A stretch of DNA of 64,000 bases, from assembly GCF_021155765.1 (NCBI RefSeq), contig NC_060113.1, positions 920,501-984,500 on the forward strand, given 5' to 3'. Below, in pieces: positions 25,992 through 37,700 of this stretch. The translations under genes and the position numbers were made by a program. The DNA comes from Diprion similis (taxonomy: Eukaryota > Arthropoda > Insecta > Hymenoptera > Diprionidae). The notes beneath the pieces were generated by a model. That model made no database searches. It was not told where the DNA came from and saw only the letters and a list, made by a program, of their open reading frames with translations. How positions within the stretch are numbered: position 1 is the first letter of the stretch; every line of letters begins with the position of its first letter.

Positions 25992-28900
25992 CATTGGCTG
26001 CTGATGCTGTTGTTGCTGATTCTGGGCTTGTTGAATATAAACCTGACGCTGCTGCTGCTGTTGCTGTTGCTGTGGCTGCTCGTAGTGATAGTGATGCTGG
26101 TGCAGGTGATGCAGGTGCCTTTTTTGACTGAAACAATTACACATACTGTATGTATAATCCATTGATAATATTCAAAAAATAATTAAAACAAGATTATATT
26201 CGGCGAGTAGTCGTTGGAGCATTTGGACTGTTGTAAATAATTTTTGCTCGTTGAAAAGTCAAGTGAAAAACGAAGAATTCGAGTCTATAGTTGTAACAAA
26301 TCAGTGATATAAGAGCGTCCACATTTGTGGCGACAACAGCTGACAAAGAGAAAATTTTTTGTTCACCGGAGTAAAAAATTGCCTGGGTAACCACGCCGCC
26401 CCCGTTTCTACGCCCCCGACTCTTTACGACTTGAACCGCGTGTGATCCAATGCCGCGTCCACATGTGGAGTGTCGTGCACATCGTCTTATTAGAATACCT
26501 TACACCCTCCGCTCCGCTCCCCCAGTACACCAGCTGTTCCCTCCGGCACTATGCATCCACCCCATGGAGTCTATAGGCATCCGAAAGTCGGAGGTGGTGC
26601 AGGCGCCAGGGTAACCGCGGGGGGTCGGAGAGGGTGGATTTAACGTGCATGTATGCGTGCGCTTGTGCACGGCTGGGATTTTGCAGATCGATCAGGGCGC
26701 GACGAGGTCGTCCAGGCGCCTGCGCCTGTAAACTGAAAGTGTAGAACGAATGGCCAACGCGGTACCGGTACTCCAGGGTGTACATACCTCTATCTATGCC
26801 GAATGGGAACGACTGACAATGAAAGTGTCCCAGGTCGATCTCTCCGATTTCATTTCTTTTGCAATATGTTATAGTGGACTGAAAACTAAGCGACACGTAT
26901 TTCTTCTTAGCCGCCATTAAACACTTTGAGGGGTGGAACCAGCCTCTGAAGTAAAGCATGTCAAGGGATCGATTAGCCAGTTTCATCCACAAGAACATAA
27001 TTTTTTTTTAATCAATACAACTGGATAAGTTTTTTTTTTTTTATAACGAGAAGTGATGAATGTTATTTTTTCAGTTTAGAAAAGGAGAATAAAATAAACT
27101 GCCACATCGATTCTTTGACGCGCCTTACTTTGGAGCATGATTTCACCCCACCGTATATAAAGAGTTTAATTCCAGATGAAAAAAAAATACCTGTCGCTTG
27201 GTTTTTAGTCTTAACCATAACATTAATAACAAATGAAATGAAATGAAATCGGAGAGATCGATCTTGGATATCTTAATTGTGAGAAACGTCGACCTACCGA
27301 GTCCAAATAAAGAGCCCTCGACCCTACATCAAGCAAGGTATAAAAGTGTGATTTCAATGCACGTATGCAGGTTGGTAAAACCCTGAACGAATGACGTACA
27401 ACATCGGTGCATGCAGGTACAGGTATCGATAGACTTGTAGCCCAGTATGTCCCGTATGTGCGGAATATTGCGTCACCGTGTGTACATGTGTACATACATA
27501 TAAGCACTGTACGCGTTCTTTGGACTATGGACGTAATAATTCCGAGGTGCAAAGTACACTCTGTACATAGAATACCCTGTCGTTGGTGTTTTACACAGTC
27601 AGTCAGTCACTCAGTCAGTCAGAGGTGGAGAACGAACGTGATAAACATCATCTTTGTATGATCAGCAGCGAGAACCTTGCCGTGGAATGTTTTTTCGATG
27701 CTGTAACATTGAGGACAGTTTCGATCTGATTGCATGCCCACCAGAGCATGGTCGTTTAATGAGAGCGAAGGGGAGAAGGAGGTCGGGTCGGACCTCGTTG
27801 TCAAACGAGAGACAAACGTCCGCCGGGCGACGGCCTCTCCACGTTCTGTACTCTACTCTACCCTACCCCCCAGTATATACCTCTATATCTATCTCTCGCG
27901 TACCTATCCGCGGGTCAACGTACTCGCTCTTATGGGAAACTATCCGGCGAGAGCAAGTGAGAGAGTGAGATGGAGGGAGGGAGATGGAGCGACTCTGCAA
28001 CCTACTTGTGCCGCTGTTCAGCCTCACCTTTCGCACTGTTCTCCAACGAGTTTTGAATTTCACTCCGAGATGAAAATAAGCCGGATAATCCGTTAGTCCG
28101 AAGGCGATTTCATAACTTTAAATTCGTGAGTGTCCCTCTGAAATCTATTCGAACATCCGTAGACGAACATTGATCGCTGTATTAGGGGTGGTTAAGAATT
28201 TACATCATCGCCAACACACAGATGTCTCGAATGTAACTACTCGCGGTGTAAAAACAACTCTGACGTCGGTTGTGTGATGCATCGATCAACGTTCAGCTGT
28301 GCTAGAGAGAAAATAGAATCAATCGATCCTCGAAGGTGGAAACGTTTCCATGCCACAGTCGGTTGACGACAACTCATGCATGTGTGTTTCACTACACTAA
28401 TAAGTATTCCTCTCGTATCTCCTTTAGTTCAAGGCATCGCGATTCGGATCTATTGCAATGTCGCGTTATATATGTCTAAAAAAAAAAAAAAAAAAAAAAA
28501 CCATCATACCTGCTAAATAAAGGATGCCAAAATTGCGAGTCCTCGGGCGACGCGGCGGTTGAGGTGACCTCCGATTCCTGTTTCAGTAGCCCGGTAGTCC
28601 GGACCCTGAGCAGCGGATATGACCCACCGTTGGTCGTATGCCTCGGACGATTCGCCGAAAGATCTATGGGGGCTGGCATGAGGGTGCCGATCGGCTTGCA
28701 GGTGAGTTTCGGCCTTGCTTGGTCGTCTCGTCTATCAGCCGGTACCGGTCCCTCGCCGTAGTCGAGGACGTGCTGAAGATGGGCGAGAGAAATGACCAAC
28801 AGATCCGGGTCCCTGAGTAGTTCCGGCCTGGTTAAAGCCTGCGGGAGCCTGAGTTCCGGTCGGGAGGCTAGTAGTCTCGGAATTTCGTTCGCCGGTGCGG

Positions 28901-30491
28901 CGGCGAGCGCCGGAAGAAGGTCCCTGGGGACGAGGAGCGGGTCGGGTATGAGGTGACCGGAGACCCTGAGGAGTTCGCGGAGCTCAGAGGCCGGATCACC
29001 GGGTGAATCGAGTTCCAAGGAAGCGGGACCGTACTCGTTATTATTATTATTGTTGTTTGTCTCCGTCTGGAGGTGCGGATGGGACGTAGAGGTCTGCCGA
29101 TGGTGCTGACTCGGCGACGCGAGTATACCCTTCAGGGTGAGGTCGTTACGCGCGTCCTCCGAACACGATACCGAACACGGTGGACTGGGTAGCAGCCGTT
29201 CCAAGTACGCCGAGGCTGGCCGTCCACCAGCGGCAGGTGAACAAGGTATTCCACTAGGCTGCGGAGAGGCCTGGACGACGGTACCCTGTGACCTTGAATC
29301 GTCGAAGTCTTCCGGTGGCTCGACCTTCGGGTTGTATCCGGCGCAGGGGGAATCGGGATCGAGTTTTCTCACGCAGGGCGTCGTTCCTCTGCTTCGAGGC
29401 CGGTAACGGTAGCTTGGAATGCTGATGGACAGACCGGACATCAGTATTGGAACGTTATGTGGCGGTTTTCCCTCGCCATTACCCACCGGCATTGCTACCA
29501 ATAATCCGGGGGGTGGTCTTCCGGGTTTTCGGTGCCCCGGGGAGCCCGGTGAAGGCAAATTTCCAGTCTTGTCAGAACTCGCCGGGCTTCCTGCGATCGA
29601 GACCGACAGTCCAGGCGTGTTCCTTAGAGCGTTTAGTATCCTCGACGGAGAGCCAAGGCTGCTCCTCGACCAGCTGGTATCACCGCTTTTTTCCATCCTC
29701 GGATCTTCGCTCTGCGATCGCGCGGGTCGCCGTCGATGCTGAGAATCGTTTGTCTCCGCAGAAGGTGACGGTGAGGGTAACGGTGCACTGACCACTTCTT
29801 GGACCGGCTCGTCGTGAGGATGGTTCGGAGAGTCGGGTAGATCGGCGATTGGAGTGTCAGCAGCCATGGCTGCGATGGCCGGAGATGCGGCGGTGGCATC
29901 AAGCAATCCAAGCATATGTTCCCTTCGGGGATCTTCCTGGTCAGCCGAGGCGGCGGTAACCTGAGGAAGTCGAAGCTGCTGGAGAACAACTCGTGGCTGA
30001 AGCAGAAGGTGCCGTCGACGCAGGACTTCCTCGTCTTCGGTCGTCGTTCGTTCTCGCGACTTGCGACGATGGTGGTGATGGTGGTGATGTCGATGTCCCC
30101 GGTGATGATGGCGGTGCCTCGGATTGTTGTTGTCGTCGTCGCCATTTCGGTAGCTCGTATCCTCCGTCGAATTAGCGGCAGCAGTCCCACTGGTCCCGCT
30201 GGTCGACGGTATGATCGTTGGAATGACGGTAGTCCGGGGTATCGAGCGCCAGCCTTGAGCCGTTTTCGTCAGCTTTATCCTGTTCCGTTTGTCGTAGTCC
30301 TCGCACCGGACCTCGACTATCCTCTGTTCCCGCTGCGACGCCCAGAGGAATATCGGGTTCACCTTGGGCCGCTTCTCCTCCGGCTCGTCGGGGTCCGGTG
30401 GCTCCGTTGGGTCCGGGGCTCTGCGGTGACGTTTGTGGTGCGGGCGTCGCGGACGCTGGGCCGTCGGGCCCCTCGTAGGGGCCCCGCTCAT
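25899..30491 (-). CDS. His/Pro/Ser-rich nuclear protein with PIDLS motif and polyglutamine tail, two exons
   Basis: Exons 30491-28510 and 26127-25899 join in phase 2 across GT-AG sites and give 736 aa. Residues 44-87 form the only dense, ordered-looking block (NPIFLW, IVEVRCEDYDKRNRIKLTK, GWRSIPRT). Then come a histidine run (about 120-150), long Pro/Ser segments, and PIDLS at 608-612, which fits the PxDLS motif that recruits the corepressor CtBP. Two sumoylation-type sites (KVEP and LLKQE) are present. The second exon is almost all His and Gln, about 76 codons. A role as a transcriptional corepressor is inferred. I do not recognise the family, though the ordered block looks conserved. The frame stays open upstream to a stop at 30711-30713 without an ATG; another 5' exon is possible, since the adjacent reverse strand at about 30690-30800 also reads as protein-like (REIFLPGADEESG, RVDWHRFERTNVV). 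Confidence 0.7.
26128..28509 (-). other. Intron of the polyglutamine gene
   Basis: This 2.4 kb intron is supported by matching phase and by GTATGA donor and TTTCAG acceptor sites. It holds a GC-rich patch at 26.4-26.8 kb with a 149-codon reverse ORF that shows no domain, and a (CAGT)n-like repeat at 27596-27622. Confidence 0.6.
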
Positions 30492-33000
30492 TGCGCCATC
30501 GACCGCGATGTCCCGATCCTCCTCCTCCTCCTCCCCCCGCTCCTCGGTCTCCACTTCCTCGCGCCCCTCTTTTCTAGGCTCGGGTTCTTTTCGCCTCTCG
30601 GTACCGATGACGCGTTGCCCTCGTCCTCGTCCTCGTCGTCTTCGTTGCCGTGGTATCAACAGTCGAGGCCGAGTAGTCCCGTACCCAGTTCCATGACCAC
30701 GTTGGTCCTCTCAAATCGGTGCCAATCGACTCTCCTCTGTATTCCCGACTCCTCGTCCGCGCCGGGCAAGAAAATCTCCCGGTGCAGATGAGCTCCGACT
30801 GCTGTTGCTGCTGTCGTTGCTGCACCACCAGCTTCGAAGAGGCCCGCGATTTTGCGAGCCGCGTACCTGCAGCCGCGGCATGATATCTCTATCGCCTTTG
30901 GAAGCGCGAGCGAGTTGCGCGCGCGGGGATTAACGACCTCTGTAAAGAAACACCGTGGAATAGTACTTAAACATTATTTTCCGCCAAATGGAAGGTAAGT
31001 ACATATCAGACGGAGAGAGTACGTTCAACCGTGAACTAACTCAGCCATCAAATCCGCGGCGCTCCGTTTACGGATCCTCCTCGACTTCTCTTCGCCTCTC
31101 AATGTATACTCCAGCACTGTAACGTATGTCACTAATTGTAGACTATACACCAACGTGTAACTCTACTTATTCGAAACTAAAATTCGAAACTGCACCGAGG
31201 CGGGAAAAAGCGAAACTGCCCTTGGAGACGATGCTCTCCTCCTCCTTCTCCTCCTCCTCCTTGTCCTCCTCGCTACTAAAACCGACGACAACCACCAGGT
31301 CACACTGCACGGATCATCGGGCTCGCAACACTTCCACCGATTCCACCGCTCGCATCAGGCTTGGTAACTACAAGTATTTAGGTAGCTATGTATAGGTATG
31401 TATGAAAGTATACATATATATTTATATATACATATATATATGTATGTATATGTATGTATGTGTTTAGGAAAAGCGGCCGGATCGGTCATGAGATGCCGCG
31501 GTGCGCGCCGCGTCACAGCCTGAGAGCTACTGCCCGAGCCTTGCCCCCGTGCAACCCCCGCCAACCCCGCGCACCTTCTCGCCCACGAACAGTCTCGACT
31601 CGAGTCGAGTCGACTCTATACCCATCCGTCGAGAGTCGCGCACCAGCGAGACGCTCAAGCCCCGTTTACACTAGACGGTATAATGTTACTATATTCCATT
31701 TCCACTTGTAAACGTCCTCAGGATACAAGTGACCGCAGCAAAGGGTCTCTTATCCGTTTCTACGCCGGAAATGGCAATCAGGTAAAACGTATGGAGGCCA
31801 GATTGCCGGTTGGAAAATCTTGCCTTAGGATACCGTATGTCTTGAACATCCTGCCACTACCGGCAAGTGTAAGTCGGACTTTATCCCTACGTGATCTTGT
31901 GCACCTCCTACGTTTCCGAGGTAGGTAGGTAATGCAGGATGGGTGGTGGACACCTCGGTGTCTTCCAACTACGCAGAACCACACACGCGCGCAGCTTCTG
32001 CTGCGCGATATCGTGTAGTTTCTCGAGGTTAGCGCAGGCTCCGAGAGACAGACGTGCGTTTGAGTTATGTATACGCCCGACTCTGTCCTGGTAGGTACTA
32101 CACGTATGTACCCATGTGTCGAATACGGTCTACGTACATTGCGGTGCATGCGTCCTTTGCTTGGAACTACAACGCAGGCGTTCTCATCACGACGCCCGCG
32201 CAATCAGCTCGACGATGCTAAAAGAACAACCGCACCGTGGTGGTGGTGGTCGTCGATCGAGTGAATGGGCGCTGGAATCACCGAGCCGACCAGCAGACCG
32301 TTCACCGTCTGGAAGAGACTCTTACTTTTTAGGCACTCACTCACTCACTCACTCACTCAATCGCCTGCTTAACGCACCAATTGGACGTGAAGCGCGTACC
32401 AATTAGTAGGGAGAGTGAATATATCCTCCCGTCTCCTTACCATCCAAAAAGCGAAAAACCTTTCCCACCGCACTCGACATCGAGACACGAAAATCTTTGA
32501 ATAGAAATGAACAGAAACTTTCCCAGAGGCTTATGTTCGGTCCCACTGACGCCTTGGGGGGGCCCGAGGGCCAATAACGGCTTTGAGTTTCGACGTTTGG
32601 TGTGGCTTGAGAAAGACCAGAGAACCCTTGTATGGTCAATTTACGACATGCAGGACAAGAAGACTCGTCAGACTTCGGGCTTAGCTAGCATTGGCGATAA
32701 GCCAATGACGCCATAAACGATAAGTCGAAAACTGACGAAACTGTAAGCCGGAAATCTTTTGTACACCCATGTCTGCTATATATTTGAAAAAATGTCGAGA
32801 ATCGGTTGAAAAATCCGTTATCGACGATCGTGTATTAATTTCTACTATCTTTTATTTCGAAGACATTGTTGTACGAGAATTGTTTTGAATAAAATATAAT
32901 ATACAACGTTGCGAAGCGTGACGTGCGATCAGACGTCTCGAGTTGACACGTAATGTTGCATAATTTATGCGAAACGTCTGCGGAGTTCACTAAATGTCGA
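30492..33000. promoter_or_regulatory. CpG-rich 5' region of the polyglutamine gene
   Basis: GC-rich DNA just upstream of the coding start, likely 5' UTR and promoter. On the reverse strand an acceptor TTCTTTACAG precedes an ATG reading MPRLQ followed by a possible donor at about 30868, which would suit a short first coding exon, but no continuous model could be closed. A (CACT)n repeat lies at about 32334-32360. Confidence 0.4.
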
Positions 33001-34724
33001 TGTGTACACGGGGATGACGCAAGTTTATGCAAATTAAAGGGTTTTCCCTGGCTCTCGGATTCAATATGCGGACGATAATCGTCCCGTCGACAAATAATAC
33101 TTCGAAAATTACTGCACTGGTTTGATACGGAGTTTCCAAGGATCTACGTATACATATTACATGTATCCTTGCTTGATCCAGGTGTACACCAACGCTTCAA
33201 CGACCATCGATTTCTCTTTCAGTAGACATGAAGGGGAAACCCCGAAACCATGATTTCAGACAATCAAGCACTTGGATTATTCGCGTGCTCTGACGTGGCT
33301 CAATTGCATAGGAGAAGAGGATGCAGCGTTTTGCGTATTTCCAGCGCACGCTACGCGCTCAATCTAAGAATTGACGAAAGTATGCAATGACGTCACTTCC
33401 GAATTACGCGGGGGTAAAATTTGAATTTGAATATCGAACGCGTGCTGGGCTCTGGGTTATTCTCAGCACTAAAACTACCGAGGTAAGATTTAACACGAAG
33501 TAGGAATTTCTTAATCAAAGTCATTTTACTGTTCTAGTACTTCCAGTGTTAATATCCCAATACAGCGATCGGTAGATCGATTTATTGACAAGTAATGGGC
33601 ATTGGTCTGGCGATAAGAGGCGGGCGACATCCCGCGGTGATTTGCTCGACGAAAAATACTGGCTCGTTCAAACGTCGGTATGACGGCATTTCTCACCTCG
33701 TTTCGCGAAATTAAGAAACAACGATATTTTAACACGCACTCGACAAAGTCCAGAAGGACTGCGAGAGTGTTATCCAAATGGAATGGAACGCTGCTCTTAG
33801 TCAGAGCGTAAATCAGGTGCAGTCTGTTGATCAGTTGATCACTACGTGTTCCGACGAATGTAGGTATACGACATTTGTAATGGTGTTAATTTTTGTCGCG
33901 TTTAAAATACTCACGGCTTATCCGAACTAAGCGTGATCAATTTTACTGTAATATGTAGATCGGCAATAATAGTTGGCCACACGAGTCGTTCATATCTATA
34001 TCCGCCAGTTACGAAGATTTCTCACTTACACGTAGGTTAAAAGTCAGCCTTGGATACGTGCAGAGGCGATTAAAATAACGATTCGCCACAGTGTGTGTAT
34101 AGTTGTATACACTAGTAACTAGAAATACACGACGACTCGTATTTACGCTGAATTGTAGTTATATGGTTGCCCTACGACTGTTACTGATTAGATTGTGTTT
34201 CCTTCCTCGTGAAAAAATAAAATAAAAATTAATTGTGTGAACGTATACGTATATACACATTAAAGAGTCCGAACGGATAACAACAACTCGTGCACGCTTC
34301 GTGCGATAATGACAAAGAGTTACCGATATTTGCACGACTTATCACTGTTCAGATATTTTTCGGTGTTCGCGATTTTCCTACCAAATGTACTAATTAACAA
34401 AGAACAGTGAAAAGCTGTAAAATCGGGAAAAGTCGGGGAATTTCGAAAATAGGAATGGAATTTTTAGTCTGTCGGAGAAATGAACTCGTTTTCATACAAA
34501 AGTACTATCGATCTTAAGAGGAAAAAAAACTTGCACTTAGAATTTTGTTACATATTACTACTTCATATATTTCATGTATAATATTACTTAAAACCAAACT
34601 TTGTTGTTTGTAAATTGATGGTCGGATGGTAAGTTGGTTTTTACGGCATGGGCATTGAAAAGTCCACTTTTTGTGGCAGTTTTCGTTCCGTAAAGTGACG
34701 CTTTATACGGAAGCGAACAAAGTT

Positions 34725-34747
34725 GCGGAATAAAGTCTTTATTCCGC
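34725..34747. repeat. 23-bp perfect palindrome
   Basis: GCGGAATAAAG and its exact reverse complement are separated by one base. Just upstream, TTCCGTAAAG and CTTTATACGGAA form a second, imperfect palindrome, so the block folds into two adjacent hairpins. Confidence 0.85.
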
Positions 34748-37700
34748 AGTTTTGATGCGCAGTTCGAATGGTGTGATGGCTCAGATAATTTCAGTACTCG
34801 CTTTCAGCTCGCTTCCGGCTCGCCTTCAGCTCGTCCTGAAATCTTTATCCTTGTCAAAAAAACAGGCGGTTTACGGGCATGCCACATAAATAACTATTTA
34901 CTGGGTAATATTGAAGGCATTAGTATAAATATTTCGAAAAAAGGTTAGTGGGAAAATCCTATTTTCAGGCTGGAATATTATACCTGCAGGAAAAGTCAGG
35001 AAATTTGAGATTCCAAAAAGCGTGGAAACTCTGCCGATTGAACTCGCGTGCCTCGTCAATTCCGACAGCTTATTACACAAATATGAAAGTGAAGTGAATA
35101 AGCAGCGGTTTTAGTACACCAACGTGTTTGTTATTCTTTAATAAAGGCGTCGGCAGAACCATTTACTCAATTTCTATCACTCGACTTGCTCACACGCCTG
35201 CAACCACATATACATACGTATTAACTATACACCTAAATTGCGATAAACAACACCTCCGCTATCGCGGAGCAAGCATTCCGCGGAAATATTTGCCCGCAAT
35301 CTTAGGACAATATCCGTCTTCTATTGCCCAACTGGAAGTCGATGAAGTAAGGTGGATGTAACATGTCCGATCCGATCGGATGGATACCTACACACCAAAA
35401 CTGTTTCTTTCAACTTGGTTGGGTGGGAGGACGTGCCTCCTGGTCTGCTTATGACTCGGGCTTCTATTTTCGTGGAGCACGGATTCCTCCCTGCAAAACT
35501 ATGCTGTGTTTAAAAGGTGTCTGATTCACTAGCGTCGAACCGATCAGCAGACCATCCGCCTGACGCAGACCGTCGATAATTCACCGATCTATCCAAACTG
35601 CCCATTTTTGCACCGCTGGCGAACGGAAGCTCTTGCATTTGTTGTTACAGGGTACGTAATCGCCATCTAAGACGCGTAATTCACATCGCTGGAGGATGAG
35701 CTCACTCTGCAGGTCAACCAGGTCGACCAACCACAATCGGCAACAGATTCCATGACATTGTAATAATGCAACTTTGGGTCACAAGAAAATAGATGGGTTA
35801 TGAAGATGATGATGAAGCAAATGGTTCTAAGGTGGTAAACGAAGGGTTAAAATCGAGATTTTTTATTCATAAGTACATTTTATTCGATAAAAATTTGATT
35901 GCAATTATGAAACACAATTATTTCGTTAATTATTGTACTTACAAGAAAACATTGTGTTCCTAAGTGAAAATTTTCCACACAATGCATCTAAGAATTAATT
36001 ATTAAAAAATTAAGTCAAATGTGTGTGTGTTTGTGCAGCGAATATGACACGTGCGTTCCAAATAACCGCAGCGAAGGTCGCCTAATCTAGAATAATGGAA
36101 ACCCGACATTCGGATGCCGACCAGATTCGGGTATAATCGTGAACCCCAATTACCAACCTGATCCTTTCTCCGGAAAGAATGAATCCATTCTTTTTTTTAT
36201 AGCCCCCTTAACGAGCCTTAGTGGAAAGAAAAAAACGTTTCAATTCCGCATAATGATTCATTTCTGCAATTGATCTTGATGAATATGACTGTAAGAAATG
36301 CAATGTAAGAGTTCTTTTTCTATGACGTATCATCGAGACTCTTTGAACTCGTTAATTTTTGTATGACAGCTATGCTTCCCGGCCCGATCTGTAGGACTCG
36401 TCATGCAAACTTGTTACAAAATTGGAGGATCGGAATACCCATCGTTATTAAAATTTCAACCACTTTTATGTGCACATACATTCTTGGTAATGAATAATGG
36501 TCACTAATTTCCGGCAGAAAAATTTCCGCAACATGTATAATCTGCAAGCCTCCAAAGACATCCTGCCGCAAGGTGTTCTTTGAAACAGACTATAACCGCA
36601 TCGTATGATTTTAAGGAAGATATCGCATGTGCTAATTTTGCTTCAAGGAAAAAAATTCAACCTGTTCGTTCACCTTCGTTTTTTCAGGAGAATGGCTTCA
36701 GGCCTATTGATGATCACAGTTTAGCGATAGCTACTAATCGTAAGCTAAAAATAACCCATACATCGATTAATCGGGTCGTAAAAAATGATCGAACACGACT
36801 CGATTCAATCAGTAAAAATGAATGTATCAACCGATTATTTCGTATTTTTTTTTAGACAGTGTCTTAATGTCTTAGTCTTAATGACGGAAAAGTTTTTTGA
36901 TAATTCATAATTTCATTGAGAATATTTTTCAATATCGGGTGAAAATTATCGTTTATCTTTTACTTATTACGTCAAATAGGTACTTAGTAAGTAAGACAAT
37001 GATAATAATTGATACTTTAATCACATAAATCGATACTGTATTGCGTCGTTTATCGTGGTAAAGAAAAACAAATACCGATTGCGAGGATAAATAATCGAGT
37101 CAGTCGATTAATCGAGTTCGAAAAACAATCAATCAAACTCGATTTATCGGGGAAAAAATAATCGATTTAACCCAAAATCGATTATTTTTGGTTATTCTTA
37201 GCCCAGTTATTCTCTCGCATTCCATCAAAAACTTAATCCGTTGAGCTGTGAACACCCGCCGAGACGGATTGGTGGTAAAACTTATTCATTCCTAGATAAT
37301 GACGCCGCTACGGTGTAGGCGATTATCGATCTATGATAACAAACGAAACTTATCGGAGCATTCCAAGTGCCTTAGCAATACGATTAGAATCGATTGTGCA
37401 GACGATATTGACTCCAGAATTCGAAAGAAATGGATGAATCTTCGATATTTGCCAACGCATACACGTGTTTCGGAGAGAATTGGTTTTTAAACATAGTCTG
37501 TTTTATTGCTAGACCAAACTTCCTCCTGGAAAATCGTTATTTAAAAGTGCAGCTGCACTTTATCACTAATTTCGTGTGTAGGTATACCAACTAGTGCTGT
37601 GCTATTAATCGATTAATCGGCAGTTTCGATCAATCCTGTTTTCGATTTCGACTTCCATAACGATTGAACTATCGATTTTCGATTACATATCGATTAATTT

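Noticed and set aside
26549-26998. 149-codon ORF on the reverse strand
   Set aside because: It lies in the intron of the polyglutamine gene, whose two exons join in phase without it; no domain recognised.
29916-30791. 291-codon ORF on the + strand
   Set aside because: Antisense shadow of the His/Pro-rich exon.
33526-33777. 83-codon ORF on the reverse strand
   Set aside because: No conserved features; length is expected by chance in this window.
36200-36211. Possible piggyBac end (GCCCCCTTAA)
   Set aside because: No matching second terminus was found nearby.
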